The notes under the pieces: model-generated
Seen by the model: only the letters and a program-made list of their open reading frames with translations
Told to the model about the DNA's origin: nothing
Database searches by the model: none
Made by a program: the position numbers and the translations under genes
Part shown: positions 49,701 to 58,135 of the stretch, piece after piece
Layout of the letters: each line of letters starts with the position of its first letter
How positions within the stretch are numbered: position 1 is the first letter of the stretch
Origin: Leifsonia sp. AG29
GTDB lineage: Bacteria > Actinomycetota > Actinomycetes > Actinomycetales > Microbacteriaceae
Length of the DNA: 64,000 nt
Assembly (NCBI RefSeq): GCF_009765225.1
Contig: NZ_VMSF01000001.1
Span: 2,480,001 to 2,544,000, forward strand
Direction of reading: 5' to 3'

Positions 49701-51252
49701 CTGGCTCGACGAGCTCGCGCCCGCGTACGACCTGGGGCTGCTCCGGCAGCGCACCGACGCGGAGCTCCTCCTCGGCGTCGCCGACGTCCCCGACCGCCAG
49801 GAGCAGCGGCCCGTGTACTTCCATCCCGACGTCGACGGCAACCTCGCCGTCTACGGCACGGGAGGCTCCGGCAAGTCCACGGTGCTGCGGACGCTCGCGT
49901 CCGCGGCGGCCATCACGCCGCGCGGGGGCCCGGTGCGCGTGTACGGGCTGGACTTCGGCGCGGGAAGCCTCCGGATGCTCGAGAAGCTTCCGCATGTCGG
50001 GTCGATCATCCCGGGCGACGATCCGGAGCGGATCATCCGGTTGATGCGCATGCTCAAGGGCATGCTGGAGGACCGCGGCCCCCGGTACGCAGAGGCGAAC
50101 GCGTCCAGCATCACGGAGTACCGGACGCTGAGCGGGAGGCTCGACGAGCCCCGGATCCTGCTCCTCATCGACGGTTTCCCGGCATTCCGAGAAGACTTCG
50201 AGATCCCCGCCGGCCGTTCGCAGTGGTACGACGTGTTCCGCGACCTCCTGGCGGACGGTCGTCGGCTCGGCATGCATGTCGCCCTGACCGGCGATCGAGC
50301 AGGCGCCGTGCCGACGGCGATCGGGTCGCTCGTCCAGCGCCGGGTCGTCCTGAGGCTGGCCGACGACGGGTACGGCATGCTCGATGTCCCGGGCGACATC
50401 CTGGGGCCGCAGTCGCCTCCCGGCCGGGCGATCGTCGACGGCTACGAGACGCAGATCGCGGTCCTCGGCGGATCGCGGTCGGTCGCCGACCAGTCGGAGG
50501 CGGTGCGCCGCCTCGCCGACGCCATGCGGCGCGCCGGGATCCCGGAGGCGCCGACGGTCGGCTCGCTCCCGAAGGAGGTGCCGCTCGACACTCTGCCGGA
50601 CAGCCACGACGGCCGTCCCGTCCTCGGTGTCGGCGACGCCGATCTCGGACCCTTCGCGTTCGAGCCGGCAGGCACCATCCTGCTGGGCGGCCCGCCGGCG
50701 AGCGGCCGGACGACAGCCCTGGCGGCGCTCGCGGCGTCGTTCGCGCGCTTCGACCCGGAGGCGCGCCTCTACTACCTCGGGCACGCTCGGTCGCCGCTCG
50801 CCGCCTCCCCGCTGTGGACGGCCACGGGCACGACGCCGTCCGATGCCGCCGAGCTGGCGAAGGACCTCGCCGCCGCCGTCGTCGACCCCGACACCGAGGG
50901 CCGCATCGGCGTCTTCATCGAGAGCATCGGCGACTTCCTGCAGACCCCGGCCGACTCCCCCATCGTCGAGCTCGTCCGGGCCGTGCGCCGCAGCGACCAC
51001 CTGCTCGTCGCGGAGGCCGAGACCAGCGCGTGGGGTTCCTCCTGGCCGCTCTTGGGCGAGGTCAAGAACGGGAGGCGCGGCCTCCTCCTCCAGCCCGATT
51101 CGATCGAGGGCGACCTGTTGCTAAAGACGCCGCTGCCGCGGCTGAACCGCTCGGAGTTTCCTCCCGGACGCGGCGTGTACATCCACAAAGGAACCTTCGC
51201 CCGGGTCCAGGTGCCGCTGGTGGAGACGGCCGCGATCGTCACCCGCGGGTAG
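46744..51252 (+). CDS. essC: EssC/EccC-type FtsK/SpoIIIE ATPase of a type VII secretion system, with N-terminal FHA domain
   Basis: The 1502-residue protein combines an N-terminal ubiquitin-like/FHA part, two membrane helices (about 241-283) and three FtsK-like ATPase modules. The FHA domain (about 105-175) keeps VIGRDPSCDIVLDDPLVSKR and DLGSANGVVVDGG. ATPase 1 has GGTTGAGKSEFLQAW (about 711-725) and VLVIDEFAAL (about 817). ATPase 2 has GTGGSGKSTVLRTL (about 1037) but its Walker B reads LLLIDGF, without the Glu. ATPase 3 has GGPPASGRTTALAAL (about 1315), with Arg for the P-loop Lys. FHA fused to the ATPase is the firmicute EssC plan rather than the mycobacterial EccC plan. The start is GTG 46744, leaderless type; the frame upstream is only a shadow. 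It is divergent from its substrates' operon. Confidence 0.9.
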   Translation: MRLKLTLARPSGTSDDIVVTSDAAASISEVAATIARVDPRPSGTLPEPGALTLRAQLPGQVEPLVLPPDAPIGEAWIGSGATVAIADAGVHFASPQLGDAPVVASLRVLSGPGAGMERQIRLGTTVIGRDPSCDIVLDDPLVSKRHVRLEAGDGVEVVDLGSANGVVVDGGLVTRFTIHRSETLLIGDTEVEVAVADGAAQPAATPTAGPVFFNRSPRVERRYAGQVFEAPEVPAEKEDPPFPLLAMMTPLLLGAAMFAITRQPATLLFVLLSPAMLIGNYLTGRTRGRRKLKKQIARFEERLDALATRLEQERAVETELRRAETPTTADALAEAVRRGPLLWTRRPEHWSFLNLQLGRGSMRSRNTVQVSDRGELIVEFQERLDALIARFERVDDVPVLDNLYESGALGIAGPAELVAGSVNSVLVQLTSLHSPAELAVSALVSPRWSRELGWLKWMPHTSSPHSPLEGGHLADSASSAASVLGALEALVERRLGEARGARRRGAMDQERAAIDRGADVGGAQTTDGTPSPIPAVVVLISDDVALDRARLVQLAETAADAGVFPIWLSERVEALPAVCRTYLSHSEAPDRATAGFVRLGETIPDVVTEPVSAAVALDYARRMAPVIDSGALVADASDLPRSISLLSLLGHELAESSRAVVERWQQNASIHDRSGAAPVTRRRPGTLRAIVGSGGVDAMHLDLRTNGPHALVGGTTGAGKSEFLQAWVLGMAAEYSPDRVTFLFVDYKGGSAFADCVSLPHCVGLVTDLSPHLVRRALTSLRAELRHREHLLNRKKAKDLLELEKRGDPDSPPALVLVIDEFAALVGDVPEFVDGVVDIAQRGRSLGIHLIMATQRPAGVIKDNLRANTNLRVALRMADESDSQDVVGVVDAAHFDPGLPGRGIAKTGPGRLVRFQSAYGGGWTSRDPERAGVEIAELRFGGELRWEEERVSDEPERDLGPTDQQRLVASIVRAQSDAHIPAPRRPWLDELAPAYDLGLLRQRTDAELLLGVADVPDRQEQRPVYFHPDVDGNLAVYGTGGSGKSTVLRTLASAAAITPRGGPVRVYGLDFGAGSLRMLEKLPHVGSIIPGDDPERIIRLMRMLKGMLEDRGPRYAEANASSITEYRTLSGRLDEPRILLLIDGFPAFREDFEIPAGRSQWYDVFRDLLADGRRLGMHVALTGDRAGAVPTAIGSLVQRRVVLRLADDGYGMLDVPGDILGPQSPPGRAIVDGYETQIAVLGGSRSVADQSEAVRRLADAMRRAGIPEAPTVGSLPKEVPLDTLPDSHDGRPVLGVGDADLGPFAFEPAGTILLGGPPASGRTTALAALAASFARFDPEARLYYLGHARSPLAASPLWTATGTTPSDAAELAKDLAAAVVDPDTEGRIGVFIESIGDFLQTPADSPIVELVRAVRRSDHLLVAEAETSAWGSSWPLLGEVKNGRRGLLLQPDSIEGDLLLKTPLPRLNRSEFPPGRGVYIHKGTFARVQVPLVETAAIVTRG

Positions 51253-51264
51253 ACCGGGTCGGCC

Positions 51265-51759
51265 TCACTCGTCCTCGTCGCGCTCCCAGGGCCAGCGAGG
51301 CCGGCCGCGCTGGCGGAACCGCCCGACCAGGACCAGCTGATACAGGAGGACGACGAGCGCAGCCAGGATCCCGGCGGTGATGGCGTACCAGCTGCCGAGC
51401 TGCGACACCGCGAACAGGAAGTAGTGGAACGGATTCTGCGGGTCGCCCGCCGCGCCCGTTATCCCGCCGGCGGCGATGTACACGAGGTAGCAGGCGATTC
51501 CCGTTGCCAGGGCGGCTCCCGGCGACACCCGCTGCTTGTCGGCGGGAACGCGCGTGCCGAGCGCGATGAGGAAGATCAACAGCGTCAGCACCGCTCCCCC
51601 GACCATGAACGGACCGACGAGCGGCCCCACCGTGCTGTCGGATACGGGATCGGTCTCGGTGAGCAGCGAGAGGATGCCGAACGCCGCGACGATCAGAGCG
51701 AGGTAGAGCCCCGCTGCGAAACACGCCACGATCGTGGCATACTTGCGCTCCTCCCGCAT
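51265..51759 (-). CDS. Unknown four-helix membrane protein
   Basis: The 164-residue protein has four hydrophobic segments (about 8-33, 48-66, 81-99 and 118-143) and a charged C-terminus ending WPWERDEDE. No motif is visible and I do not recognise the family beyond actinobacterial small membrane proteins. It starts 7 bp after the larger gene at 51767-52969 and is convergent with essC, 12 bp away, so it is unlikely to belong to the type VII unit. Confidence 0.7.
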   Translation of the reverse strand: MREERKYATIVACFAAGLYLALIVAAFGILSLLTETDPVSDSTVGPLVGPFMVGGAVLTLLIFLIALGTRVPADKQRVSPGAALATGIACYLVYIAAGGITGAAGDPQNPFHYFLFAVSQLGSWYAITAGILAALVVLLYQLVLVGRFRQRGRPRWPWERDEDE

Positions 51760-51766
51760 GTTGCGC

Positions 51767-52969
51767 TCAGTAGCCGGCGCCCCCGGCGTACGCGGCGGCC
51801 GCCCGGTTCTGCGCGTCGGCGACCTGCTCCTCGTAGTCGGCCTGCGCCTCCGCGTTGCGCGCCTTCAGCTTGCGGCCGCGGGCGGCGAGCCAGGCGCCGG
51901 TCCAGATCGAGATCTCGCGCGCGATGACGCCGGCGAGGACGGCGAAGGGGTTGACCCACGCCGTACGGAGAAGGACAGCCATCTCTTCGGGGGATCGGGC
52001 TCCCACCTGAAGGGCGACGAGGGAGGCGCCGATGTAGACGAAGTAGACGAAGACGGCGACGACGAGGCCGCCGAGGATGTAAGCCCACCAACGCGACCGG
52101 TTGAGAATCTGGATGAGCACGACCATGCCGATGAAGAACGCGATCACCGGGGCCCAGCCGCGGATGCCGAACCCGGGGCCACCGGTGTAGAAGTCGATGA
52201 GCGCCTGCACGAATTCGTTGCTCGGCGTGAGGAGCGCGCCGACGACGACGACGGCCAGGCTCCAGAGCGCGGCGAACGCGACCGTCCCGACGAGCGCGAT
52301 GAGGATGCCGAGCCCGCGGTTGCTCTTCTTCTTGGGAGGGTGCGGATGCTGGAGGTAGATGGGGGTGACGGGCTGCACGGTGGCGGCGGCCGCGGCTGCG
52401 GTGGTCGCGGCGGCTCCGGTCGCGACTCCGGTGGCGGCAGCTGCCGCCGGTGCACGCTCGGGCTCGGCCGGAGCGGTCTCAGCGGGCGCCTCCTGGAGTC
52501 TTGCCGCCTCGGCCGCGACGATGACCGGGGTGGCCGCCTCGACGGGGCTCGCGGTGTCGACGGTCGCTGAGCCTCCCGCCGTCGCACCCGGCTCGGCTGA
52601 CGAGCGGGCGACCGCTGCGGCGACGTCGTCCTCGCTGGCGGTTACCGGTTCCGGCTCGATCGCGGGCGCGGGCTGGCGAGGTGCCGGCGTCGGAGGCACG
52701 GTGGCCTGCGCGGCGGTGGCCTCTCCGGCTGGGTGATTCACGTGGCCGCGCGCGGACACGGGGGTCGACGGGGGCTCGGAGAGGTCGGCATCGGTGTCGG
52801 TGTCGTCAGGGTGGGGGGTGGCGACGGTGGGCTCGGCCGCAGCAGACGCAACAGGCTCGGCGGCAGCCGACGCGGCGGGTGCCGTGGCCGGGGCGAGCGG
52901 CTCCTCCCGGGGGGCCTCGGCCGCGTCGGGCTCGGGCTTCTCAGCGGGCTCCGGCGTCGTGTCGCTCAT
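51767..52969 (-). CDS. Unknown membrane protein with long Ala/Pro/Glu-rich N-terminal region
   Basis: The 400-residue protein has about 215 residues of low-complexity Ala, Pro, Glu, Thr and Val with no predicted fold, then a short basic stretch HPHPPKKKSNRGLG, and four membrane helices (about 233-255, 280-297, 303-327 and 340-363). The last 50 residues are helical and charged. The architecture suggests a cytoplasmic disordered arm attached to a membrane core. No function can be assigned. ATG 52969 follows GAGGAG; the promoter is at 53017-53022. Confidence 0.7.
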   Translation of the reverse strand: MSDTTPEPAEKPEPDAAEAPREEPLAPATAPAASAAAEPVASAAAEPTVATPHPDDTDTDADLSEPPSTPVSARGHVNHPAGEATAAQATVPPTPAPRQPAPAIEPEPVTASEDDVAAAVARSSAEPGATAGGSATVDTASPVEAATPVIVAAEAARLQEAPAETAPAEPERAPAAAAATGVATGAAATTAAAAAATVQPVTPIYLQHPHPPKKKSNRGLGILIALVGTVAFAALWSLAVVVVGALLTPSNEFVQALIDFYTGGPGFGIRGWAPVIAFFIGMVVLIQILNRSRWWAYILGGLVVAVFVYFVYIGASLVALQVGARSPEEMAVLLRTAWVNPFAVLAGVIAREISIWTGAWLAARGRKLKARNAEAQADYEEQVADAQNRAAAAYAGGAGY

Positions 52970-52991
52970 GCTGGCACTCCTCGATCCGCCC

Positions 52992-53022
52992 CAGTGGGCA
53001 CCTGTCAGTGGTGCCCACTGTA
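52992..53022 (-). promoter_or_regulatory. Hairpin overlapping a -10 box between pilO and the membrane protein
   Basis: CAGTGGGCACC (52992-53002) and GGTGCCCACTG (53010-53020) form an 11-bp inverted repeat. TACAGT on the minus strand (53017-53022) is a candidate -10 for the downstream gene. The repeat may be the pilO terminator, an operator, or a hairpin at the mRNA 5' end. Confidence 0.5.
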
Positions 53023-53059
53023 GCAACGGGGCGGTCCGAAACCGGGGAGGTGCTGCGGC

Positions 53060-53854
53060 TCAGCGGGAAGGCGTGGGACTGGGAGTCGGCGCAGCTGCGG
53101 AAGCGGGCGACGGCGCGGACGAAGCCGGGTGCGGGGATGCCAGAACGTAGACCAGACCGTTGATCGTGTAGGTCGCCCCCTCGGCCGCTGCCGGGGCACC
53201 GGGCTTCGCGCCCGGAGCGGGAGCGGCAGCGGCGGCCTCCTCATTCCCGCTGAATCCGGTGACCAGCACGAGCCGCGACCCATGCTGCAGGCCGCCGAGG
53301 AACGCGATGGCCCCGTCCATACTGCCCTTGACGCCGATGGTCACCGGGATCGCCACGAAGTTGCTCGCGTTGATGAGCGGGTTGGTCGCGATCTTCGGGG
53401 CGGCGGGGGCCGCGGGCGCGGCTGCTGTCGGCGTCGGCGTGGGCGTGGGACTCGACCCCGATGCCGCCGATGCCTTCGCGGGCGCAGCAGGAGCGGGGGC
53501 GGCCGGCGGGGTGTACGCGACCGCCTGGCCCGGATTGAACTGCGAGATCGTCGTCCCGGTGGAGGCGGCGAGCGCCCGGAGGTCGGACAGAAGCGTGTCG
53601 AGCGAGGGGCTCGACGGGATCGAGCGCTGGAGTTCGGTGAGCTGCCCGTCGAACTGGGAGATCTTGGCGTAGTCCGACTTGAGCTTCGCCAGCTGCACCT
53701 GCGATGCCTGGTTGTTGGCCAGAACCGTCGCCGTCTGCTCTGCCGCGGCAGAGGCTGCGGCCAACTGGGGCTGGATGCCGAGCAGGTAGCCGAGGCCGAG
53801 GACGACCGCGATGGCGAGGCCGATCGCTGCGATGACGATGCGCTGCTTGTCCAC
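53060..53854 (-). CDS. pilO: Type IV pilus assembly protein PilO-like
   Basis: The 264-residue protein has one N-terminal membrane helix (about 6-25), a coiled-coil-like helix (about 30-75), an Ala/Pro-rich linker and a ferredoxin-like C-terminal domain (VAIPVTIGVKGSMDGAIAFL, about 170-190), which is the PilO plan. It pairs with PilN to connect the cytoplasmic motor to the pilus. A further low-complexity Ala/Ser/Pro tail ends the protein. GTG 53854 with AAGGGGAAG upstream overlaps the pilN stop region; the frame upstream is a pilN shadow. Confidence 0.8.
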   Translation of the reverse strand: MDKQRIVIAAIGLAIAVVLGLGYLLGIQPQLAAASAAAEQTATVLANNQASQVQLAKLKSDYAKISQFDGQLTELQRSIPSSPSLDTLLSDLRALAASTGTTISQFNPGQAVAYTPPAAPAPAAPAKASAASGSSPTPTPTPTAAAPAAPAAPKIATNPLINASNFVAIPVTIGVKGSMDGAIAFLGGLQHGSRLVLVTGFSGNEEAAAAAPAPGAKPGAPAAAEGATYTINGLVYVLASPHPASSAPSPASAAAPTPSPTPSR

Positions 53855-53855
53855 G

Positions 53856-54656
53856 TCACTTCCCCTTCTGGGCGAAGCGCCCGTCGAAAGCCGACTGGTC
53901 GAGGTGCAGGATCGCGGAGGCGGTGTAGCCCGTCGTGTCGAGGGTGACCGCGCCCGGTGCGACGTCAGCGACGGCGGGGAGCGTTGCGAGCTGCGCAAGC
54001 CAAGCGGAGACGTTGTCGAGGCTCGGCGTCTTGGCGTCGATGGTCACGGTGGCGACGCGGGCTCCTTCGAGCGGGACCGACGGCTGCTGGTAGGCGGCGA
54101 GCGGCGAGGCCGAATCGAGCGTGATCCCCGTGATCGCGACCCCGGCTCCGGCCGTTGCCCGAACCTTGTCGAGGAAAGCCTCCCAGTCGATCTCGGTGGC
54201 GGCACCCACCTGCTGCCCGGCCTGGGTGAGCGCGATCTGGCTCTGAACGCCGCGGACCTTGGCGTACTTCTGCTGCTGCCGGGTGAGCGAAACCGCCTCC
54301 GCCTGGGTCGTCGCGAGTGTCGCGTTCGCCTGGATGGCGAGGACGGTGCTCCCTCCGATGCTCGCGGCCACGATCGCGATCACGATCACGAGGGCGAGCA
54401 AGAGCCTCCGGGCGATGGCGTCGTTCCGTCGCGCCGCCTTAACCTCCGGCGGGAGGAGGTCGACGCGAGGCTCGACGGGGAGCGTCGTACCCGCTCGCGG
54501 TGCGGACTTGTTCTTGCCCTTGGGCGGTGCCCCGGCAGCGGGCGGGACACCGACGTCTCCGCCCGGTGCGGCCGCGTCAGCGATCGAACGGCCACGCCGC
54601 CCCCTCGTCTCGGTGCCCGGTCCGACATCCTCCGGGCGGGTCAGTTCTGCGGTCAT
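53856..54656 (-). CDS. pilN: Type IV pilus assembly protein PilN-like
   Basis: The 266-residue protein has a disordered cytoplasmic N-terminus (about 1-60), the PilM-binding motif region VDLLPPEVKAARR (about 66-78), where PilN proteins have INLLP, then a membrane helix (about 84-108) and a ferredoxin-like domain (SLDNVSAWLAQLATLPAVAD). The extended N-terminus before the motif is unusual for PilN. Its ATG overlaps the pilM stop by 4 bp. Confidence 0.85.
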   Translation of the reverse strand: MTAELTRPEDVGPGTETRGRRGRSIADAAAPGGDVGVPPAAGAPPKGKNKSAPRAGTTLPVEPRVDLLPPEVKAARRNDAIARRLLLALVIVIAIVAASIGGSTVLAIQANATLATTQAEAVSLTRQQQKYAKVRGVQSQIALTQAGQQVGAATEIDWEAFLDKVRATAGAGVAITGITLDSASPLAAYQQPSVPLEGARVATVTIDAKTPSLDNVSAWLAQLATLPAVADVAPGAVTLDTTGYTASAILHLDQSAFDGRFAQKGK

Positions 54657-55705
54657 GCTGCCTCACTTCCCATCGCCAGTCCGAGGGCCACGGTGATCCC
54701 GGCCTGGTCGAAGCGCAGCTTCTGCGCGTCGACGTGCCGCGAGATCGCGACCGACGGGATCGGGTCTGCGATGCGGGCGGGCACCCGGGTGAAATCTGCC
54801 AGAGCGTCTGCGAAGCCCGGCATGAGCGAGCCGCCCCCGGTGAGCAGGATGCCTCCGACCGGGTGGCTCGGCCGCGTGTTCGAGTAGTAGGAGATGGTGT
54901 TCCGGAGGCTCACGAGAAGGTCCGAGATCACCTCCATCGCGGCCGGTGCCACCGCGCGGGACGCGGGCGAGTCCTCGACCGGCGCGATGCCGTGGAGGCG
55001 CTTCTGGCGTTCGGCCTCCTCCGGGGGGATGCCGAGCCGGGATGCGAGGCCGGCGGTGACGTCCGCCCCTCCCGCAGCGATGATCCGGACGAACTGGGGA
55101 ACCCCGTCGGCCGAGACCACGACGCTCGTCGTGTTCGCCCCGACGTCGACCAGAGCGATGGTGCCCTGGAGGCGCGGACGCGACACGAGCAGCCGGCCCA
55201 GCGCGAACGGGATGAGGTCGACCTCGACCGGGGTCAGACCCGCCGCCTGCACCGCCTTCACGTTGCCGACGACCGCCTCCTTGACGGCCGCGATGAGGAG
55301 GCCGTGCGTCATCGGGCCGGTCTCGGTCATCGACTCCGAGACCGGATAGAAGTCGAGGAGCGCGTCCTGCACCGGCACGGGCAGCATCTCCTGCGCCACG
55401 AACGGGAGCGACTCCCGGATGCGCTGACGGGTCGCCGTCGGCACGCTCAGGTCGCGGGCGAGCACGCGCTGGTTGCCCATGCCGAGCACGACCTTCTTCG
55501 TCTTGAATCCGCCGACGTTCCAAAGCTCCTTGAGGAGCATGCCGACGGTGTTCGGCTCGAGCACCTCGCCGCGGCTGACGGCGCCCTCGGTGAGCGGCAC
55601 CTCCGCGTAGCGCAGCAGTGTCGGACGGGGCTTGCCGGGGTCGCCGAGTTCGACGGCACGGATCGTCTCGGATCCGATGTCCACCCCCACGATCGTCTTA
55701 GCCAT
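54653..55705 (-). CDS. pilM: Type IV pilus assembly ATPase-like protein PilM
   Basis: The 350-residue actin-like (ASKHA) protein starts TIVGVDIGSETIRAVELGDP and has ALVDVGANTTSVVVSADGVP and VGGILLTGGGSLMPGFADAL as phosphate and adenosine loops. PilM rings bind the PilN N-terminus at the inner face of the membrane. It is complete and followed by pilN and pilO with tight overlaps. Confidence 0.93.
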   Translation of the reverse strand: MAKTIVGVDIGSETIRAVELGDPGKPRPTLLRYAEVPLTEGAVSRGEVLEPNTVGMLLKELWNVGGFKTKKVVLGMGNQRVLARDLSVPTATRQRIRESLPFVAQEMLPVPVQDALLDFYPVSESMTETGPMTHGLLIAAVKEAVVGNVKAVQAAGLTPVEVDLIPFALGRLLVSRPRLQGTIALVDVGANTTSVVVSADGVPQFVRIIAAGGADVTAGLASRLGIPPEEAERQKRLHGIAPVEDSPASRAVAPAAMEVISDLLVSLRNTISYYSNTRPSHPVGGILLTGGGSLMPGFADALADFTRVPARIADPIPSVAISRHVDAQKLRFDQAGITVALGLAMGSEAA

Positions 55706-55729
55706 CGAGCTGTCCCCTTTCCGGCCCTC

Positions 55730-56548
55730 TCATTGCAGGCCGATCACAGCGAAGTACGAGGCGACGAGGGGGGCCCCGAAGAAGATCCCGGCCCAGGCGC
55801 CCGCGAGCATCCAGGGGCCGAACGGTATGCCGCCCTTGCGGTCCACCCGCTTCAGCGCGAGCAGCACCACGCTGAAGACCCCGCCGAGCACGAAGGCGGC
55901 GAAGGCTCCGACGGCGAGCTGCGCCCAGCCGGCCCACCCGAGGGCGAGACCGAGCACACCGGCGAGCTTGACGTCGCCGAGGCCCATGGCGTCGGGGCGG
56001 ACGAACGCCAGGAGGAGGTAGAAGCCGCCGAGGGCGAGCCCCCCGATGGCTGCCTGGCCGAGCCTCCACCAGTCGCCCTCGACCGCGGCGGCCGCGGTCA
56101 GGAGGGAGCCGATGGCGACCGCCGTCGGCACCACGATGCGGTCCGGCAGCCGGTGGGTCTCGATGTCGATGATCGCCAGCGCGACGGTCACGGCGGCGAG
56201 CCACAGGTACGCGACGAGCTCCAGCGCCGTTGCCGCGACCGAGCGACCGGGGACGTGGAGCGGCCCGAGGAAGGCGAAGGCCACCACGGCGAAAAGCACC
56301 GCAGTGCCCAGTTCGACGAGCGGGTAACGGACCGGGATACGGGTGCGGCAGTCACGGCAGCGCCCCCCGAGGAACAACCAGGACAGGACCGGGATGTTGT
56401 CGTACGGACGGATCCGGTGGCCGCACGAAGGGCAAGCGCTGGGCGGCTTGACGAGCGACATGCCGGCCGGGACCCGGTACACGACCACGTTGAGGAAAGA
56501 TCCGATGAGCGAGCCGAAAACGGCGACGACGGCGACCATGAGCAGCAC
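55730..56548 (-). CDS. pilD: Prepilin peptidase / N-methyltransferase
   Basis: The 272-residue polytopic enzyme cleaves and methylates type IV prepilins. The aspartate protease dyad is in AIIDIETHRLPD (about 125-136) and MGLGDVKLAGVLGL (about 190-203). The methylase part keeps GSFLNVVVYRVPAGMS and the zinc-type CPSCGHRI and CRDCRTRI pairs. The start is GTG 56548. It serves the pilins encoded just upstream. Confidence 0.93.
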   Translation of the reverse strand: MLLMVAVVAVFGSLIGSFLNVVVYRVPAGMSLVKPPSACPSCGHRIRPYDNIPVLSWLFLGGRCRDCRTRIPVRYPLVELGTAVLFAVVAFAFLGPLHVPGRSVAATALELVAYLWLAAVTVALAIIDIETHRLPDRIVVPTAVAIGSLLTAAAAVEGDWWRLGQAAIGGLALGGFYLLLAFVRPDAMGLGDVKLAGVLGLALGWAGWAQLAVGAFAAFVLGGVFSVVLLALKRVDRKGGIPFGPWMLAGAWAGIFFGAPLVASYFAVIGLQ

Positions 56549-58135
56549 CTACCCGCTGATGTTCCGGACGGAGTACACGGTGTCGAGGTGACCGGGCACG
56601 GGAGGGGTGGGCGGCGTGTAGGTGCCGTTATCGAAGTTCACACCAGGCAGGCCCATCGAGATGAAGTGCAGGGTGAACGAGTTGTTGAACGCGATGTTCG
56701 CGGCGTAGATCTGGCCCCACCAGGCGCTTCCGGAGTTGCTGAGGCCGCAAGGCGTGTAGATCATGATGTCGAGCGACGAGTCCGTCACGACCTGGTTCTC
56801 GATCTTGGTCGTCTGCGCCGGCGCGGGGCACGTTGGTTGGGCGTCGGCGACCCGGTCCGGCGACACGATGTAGAGCCGGTGGGTGCCCGTGCCGCTCGCC
56901 GAGGTCAGCGTCTGGCTCTTGAGGTCGAACGCATCGGCGATCAGCACCACGTCCGTGTTGAGGGTGAGATTGTTCCCGCTCAGATTCACCATCCCAGCAG
57001 GACACACCGAGGAAGCGTAGACCACCGTCGGCGTTGTCGCTGCGTTGATGGCGGCTGCAACAGTCGACCCTGTGCACGACGTCGGGATCTGCTGGGTGAA
57101 CCCGGTCCAGTCGGCGAGGTTGTAGTTGAAGTCGACCCAGTTAGGCACGACGGGGGGCGCCGGTGTGACGATGCCGGTTTGGTTCTGGAATACGCGACTC
57201 GCGGGCAGGCCAGAGCCGGAGACGCTCACCGTCCCGGCCGTCTTGAACGTGCCGCCCACGCTTCCCGACACGGAAGACGCGCCGGTAGTCGGACCGGCGA
57301 TGACGCTGCCTCCCACGCTTCCGGAGATGCTGACGGGCCCGGAAGAAGTGATGTTGCCGTTGATCTGCGCGCCGTTTGCGACCTGCACGACGGGCGACGT
57401 GGAACCGGAAGCGTGCACGTTGCCGGTGATCACGCTGTTATTGCCGATCTGGACCGTCGCCGACGCCCAGAGGTCGCCGTTGATGGTGCACCCGCTCGGG
57501 GACTTGTAGATGCCGTCACCGAGGATGACGTCGCCCTGGATGGAACCGCCGGTCTGGCAGCTGGCGCTGCCGTTCTTGAACTCGATGCCCGGGCTGCTCG
57601 TGCCGCTCTGGGTGATCGTGAGGTTGGTGATCGTACCGTCGGTGACGTTGTAGCCGTAGACCGCGGAACCTGAACCTGTGATGCCCTGGCCCGGGTTGTA
57701 GGGGATGTAGTTGTAGATCGCCTCGACGGTTCGGGTGGCGGCGGTCGAGGACTGCGACGTGCCGACGGACACGATCTTGACCTTGTTCACATCGGTGGCG
57801 TTGGAGGGGCATCCCGTCAGCCAGGTCGTCCCGCTCACCGTGCGCTGGTAAGAGATCGATACCGAATACTTGGGCGTCACGCTGCTCGTGTAGGGAAGTG
57901 CGCACGTGCCCTGGGTGAGCTGAGCAGCGGCCACCGCGATGCCGGCCTGGGCCGCCGCCTGAGCTTGAACGCCGCCCCGAGTCGTATCGCTGTAGCGGAA
58001 TGAAGTGACGATCATGCTGCTGCTGAGCAGGATGAATGCCATCATCACCGCCGCCAGACCGACCACGGCCACGAGCGCTCCGCCGCGCTCGCCCCGCCGG
58101 CGGAACCGGAAGCGGAGTCTGCTGATCAGAAGCAT
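56549..58135 (-). CDS. PilX-like protein with N-terminal membrane helix and bactofilin-like beta repeats
   Basis: The 528-residue protein begins with a basic stretch and a PilX_N-like helix (GERGGALVAVVGLAAVMMAF, about 16-35) without the GFTLIE cleavage motif. After about 110 residues a run of short beta repeats (NGDLWASATVQIGNNSVITG, GSVGGSVIAG, GSVGGTFKTAG) forms a probable right-handed beta-helix as in bactofilins. The C-terminal part ends TVYSVRNISG. It is likely exported to the surface, perhaps as a tip or minor pilus component. It overlaps the pilW-like stop by 10 bp and abuts pilD. Confidence 0.75.
   Translation of the reverse strand: MLLISRLRFRFRRRGERGGALVAVVGLAAVMMAFILLSSSMIVTSFRYSDTTRGGVQAQAAAQAGIAVAAAQLTQGTCALPYTSSVTPKYSVSISYQRTVSGTTWLTGCPSNATDVNKVKIVSVGTSQSSTAATRTVEAIYNYIPYNPGQGITGSGSAVYGYNVTDGTITNLTITQSGTSSPGIEFKNGSASCQTGGSIQGDVILGDGIYKSPSGCTINGDLWASATVQIGNNSVITGNVHASGSTSPVVQVANGAQINGNITSSGPVSISGSVGGSVIAGPTTGASSVSGSVGGTFKTAGTVSVSGSGLPASRVFQNQTGIVTPAPPVVPNWVDFNYNLADWTGFTQQIPTSCTGSTVAAAINAATTPTVVYASSVCPAGMVNLSGNNLTLNTDVVLIADAFDLKSQTLTSASGTGTHRLYIVSPDRVADAQPTCPAPAQTTKIENQVVTDSSLDIMIYTPCGLSNSGSAWWGQIYAANIAFNNSFTLHFISMGLPGVNFDNGTYTPPTPPVPGHLDTVYSVRNISG

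Noticed and set aside
47833-51000. Minus-strand open frame of about 1055 codons opposite essC
   Set aside because: Antisense shadow; the plus strand encodes FHA and FtsK motifs in order.
54500-57673. Plus-strand open frame of over 1000 codons opposite pilN, pilM and pilD
   Set aside because: Its product is Arg/Asp/His/Gly-rich noise, while the minus strand has clear pilus genes with motifs and overlapping starts.
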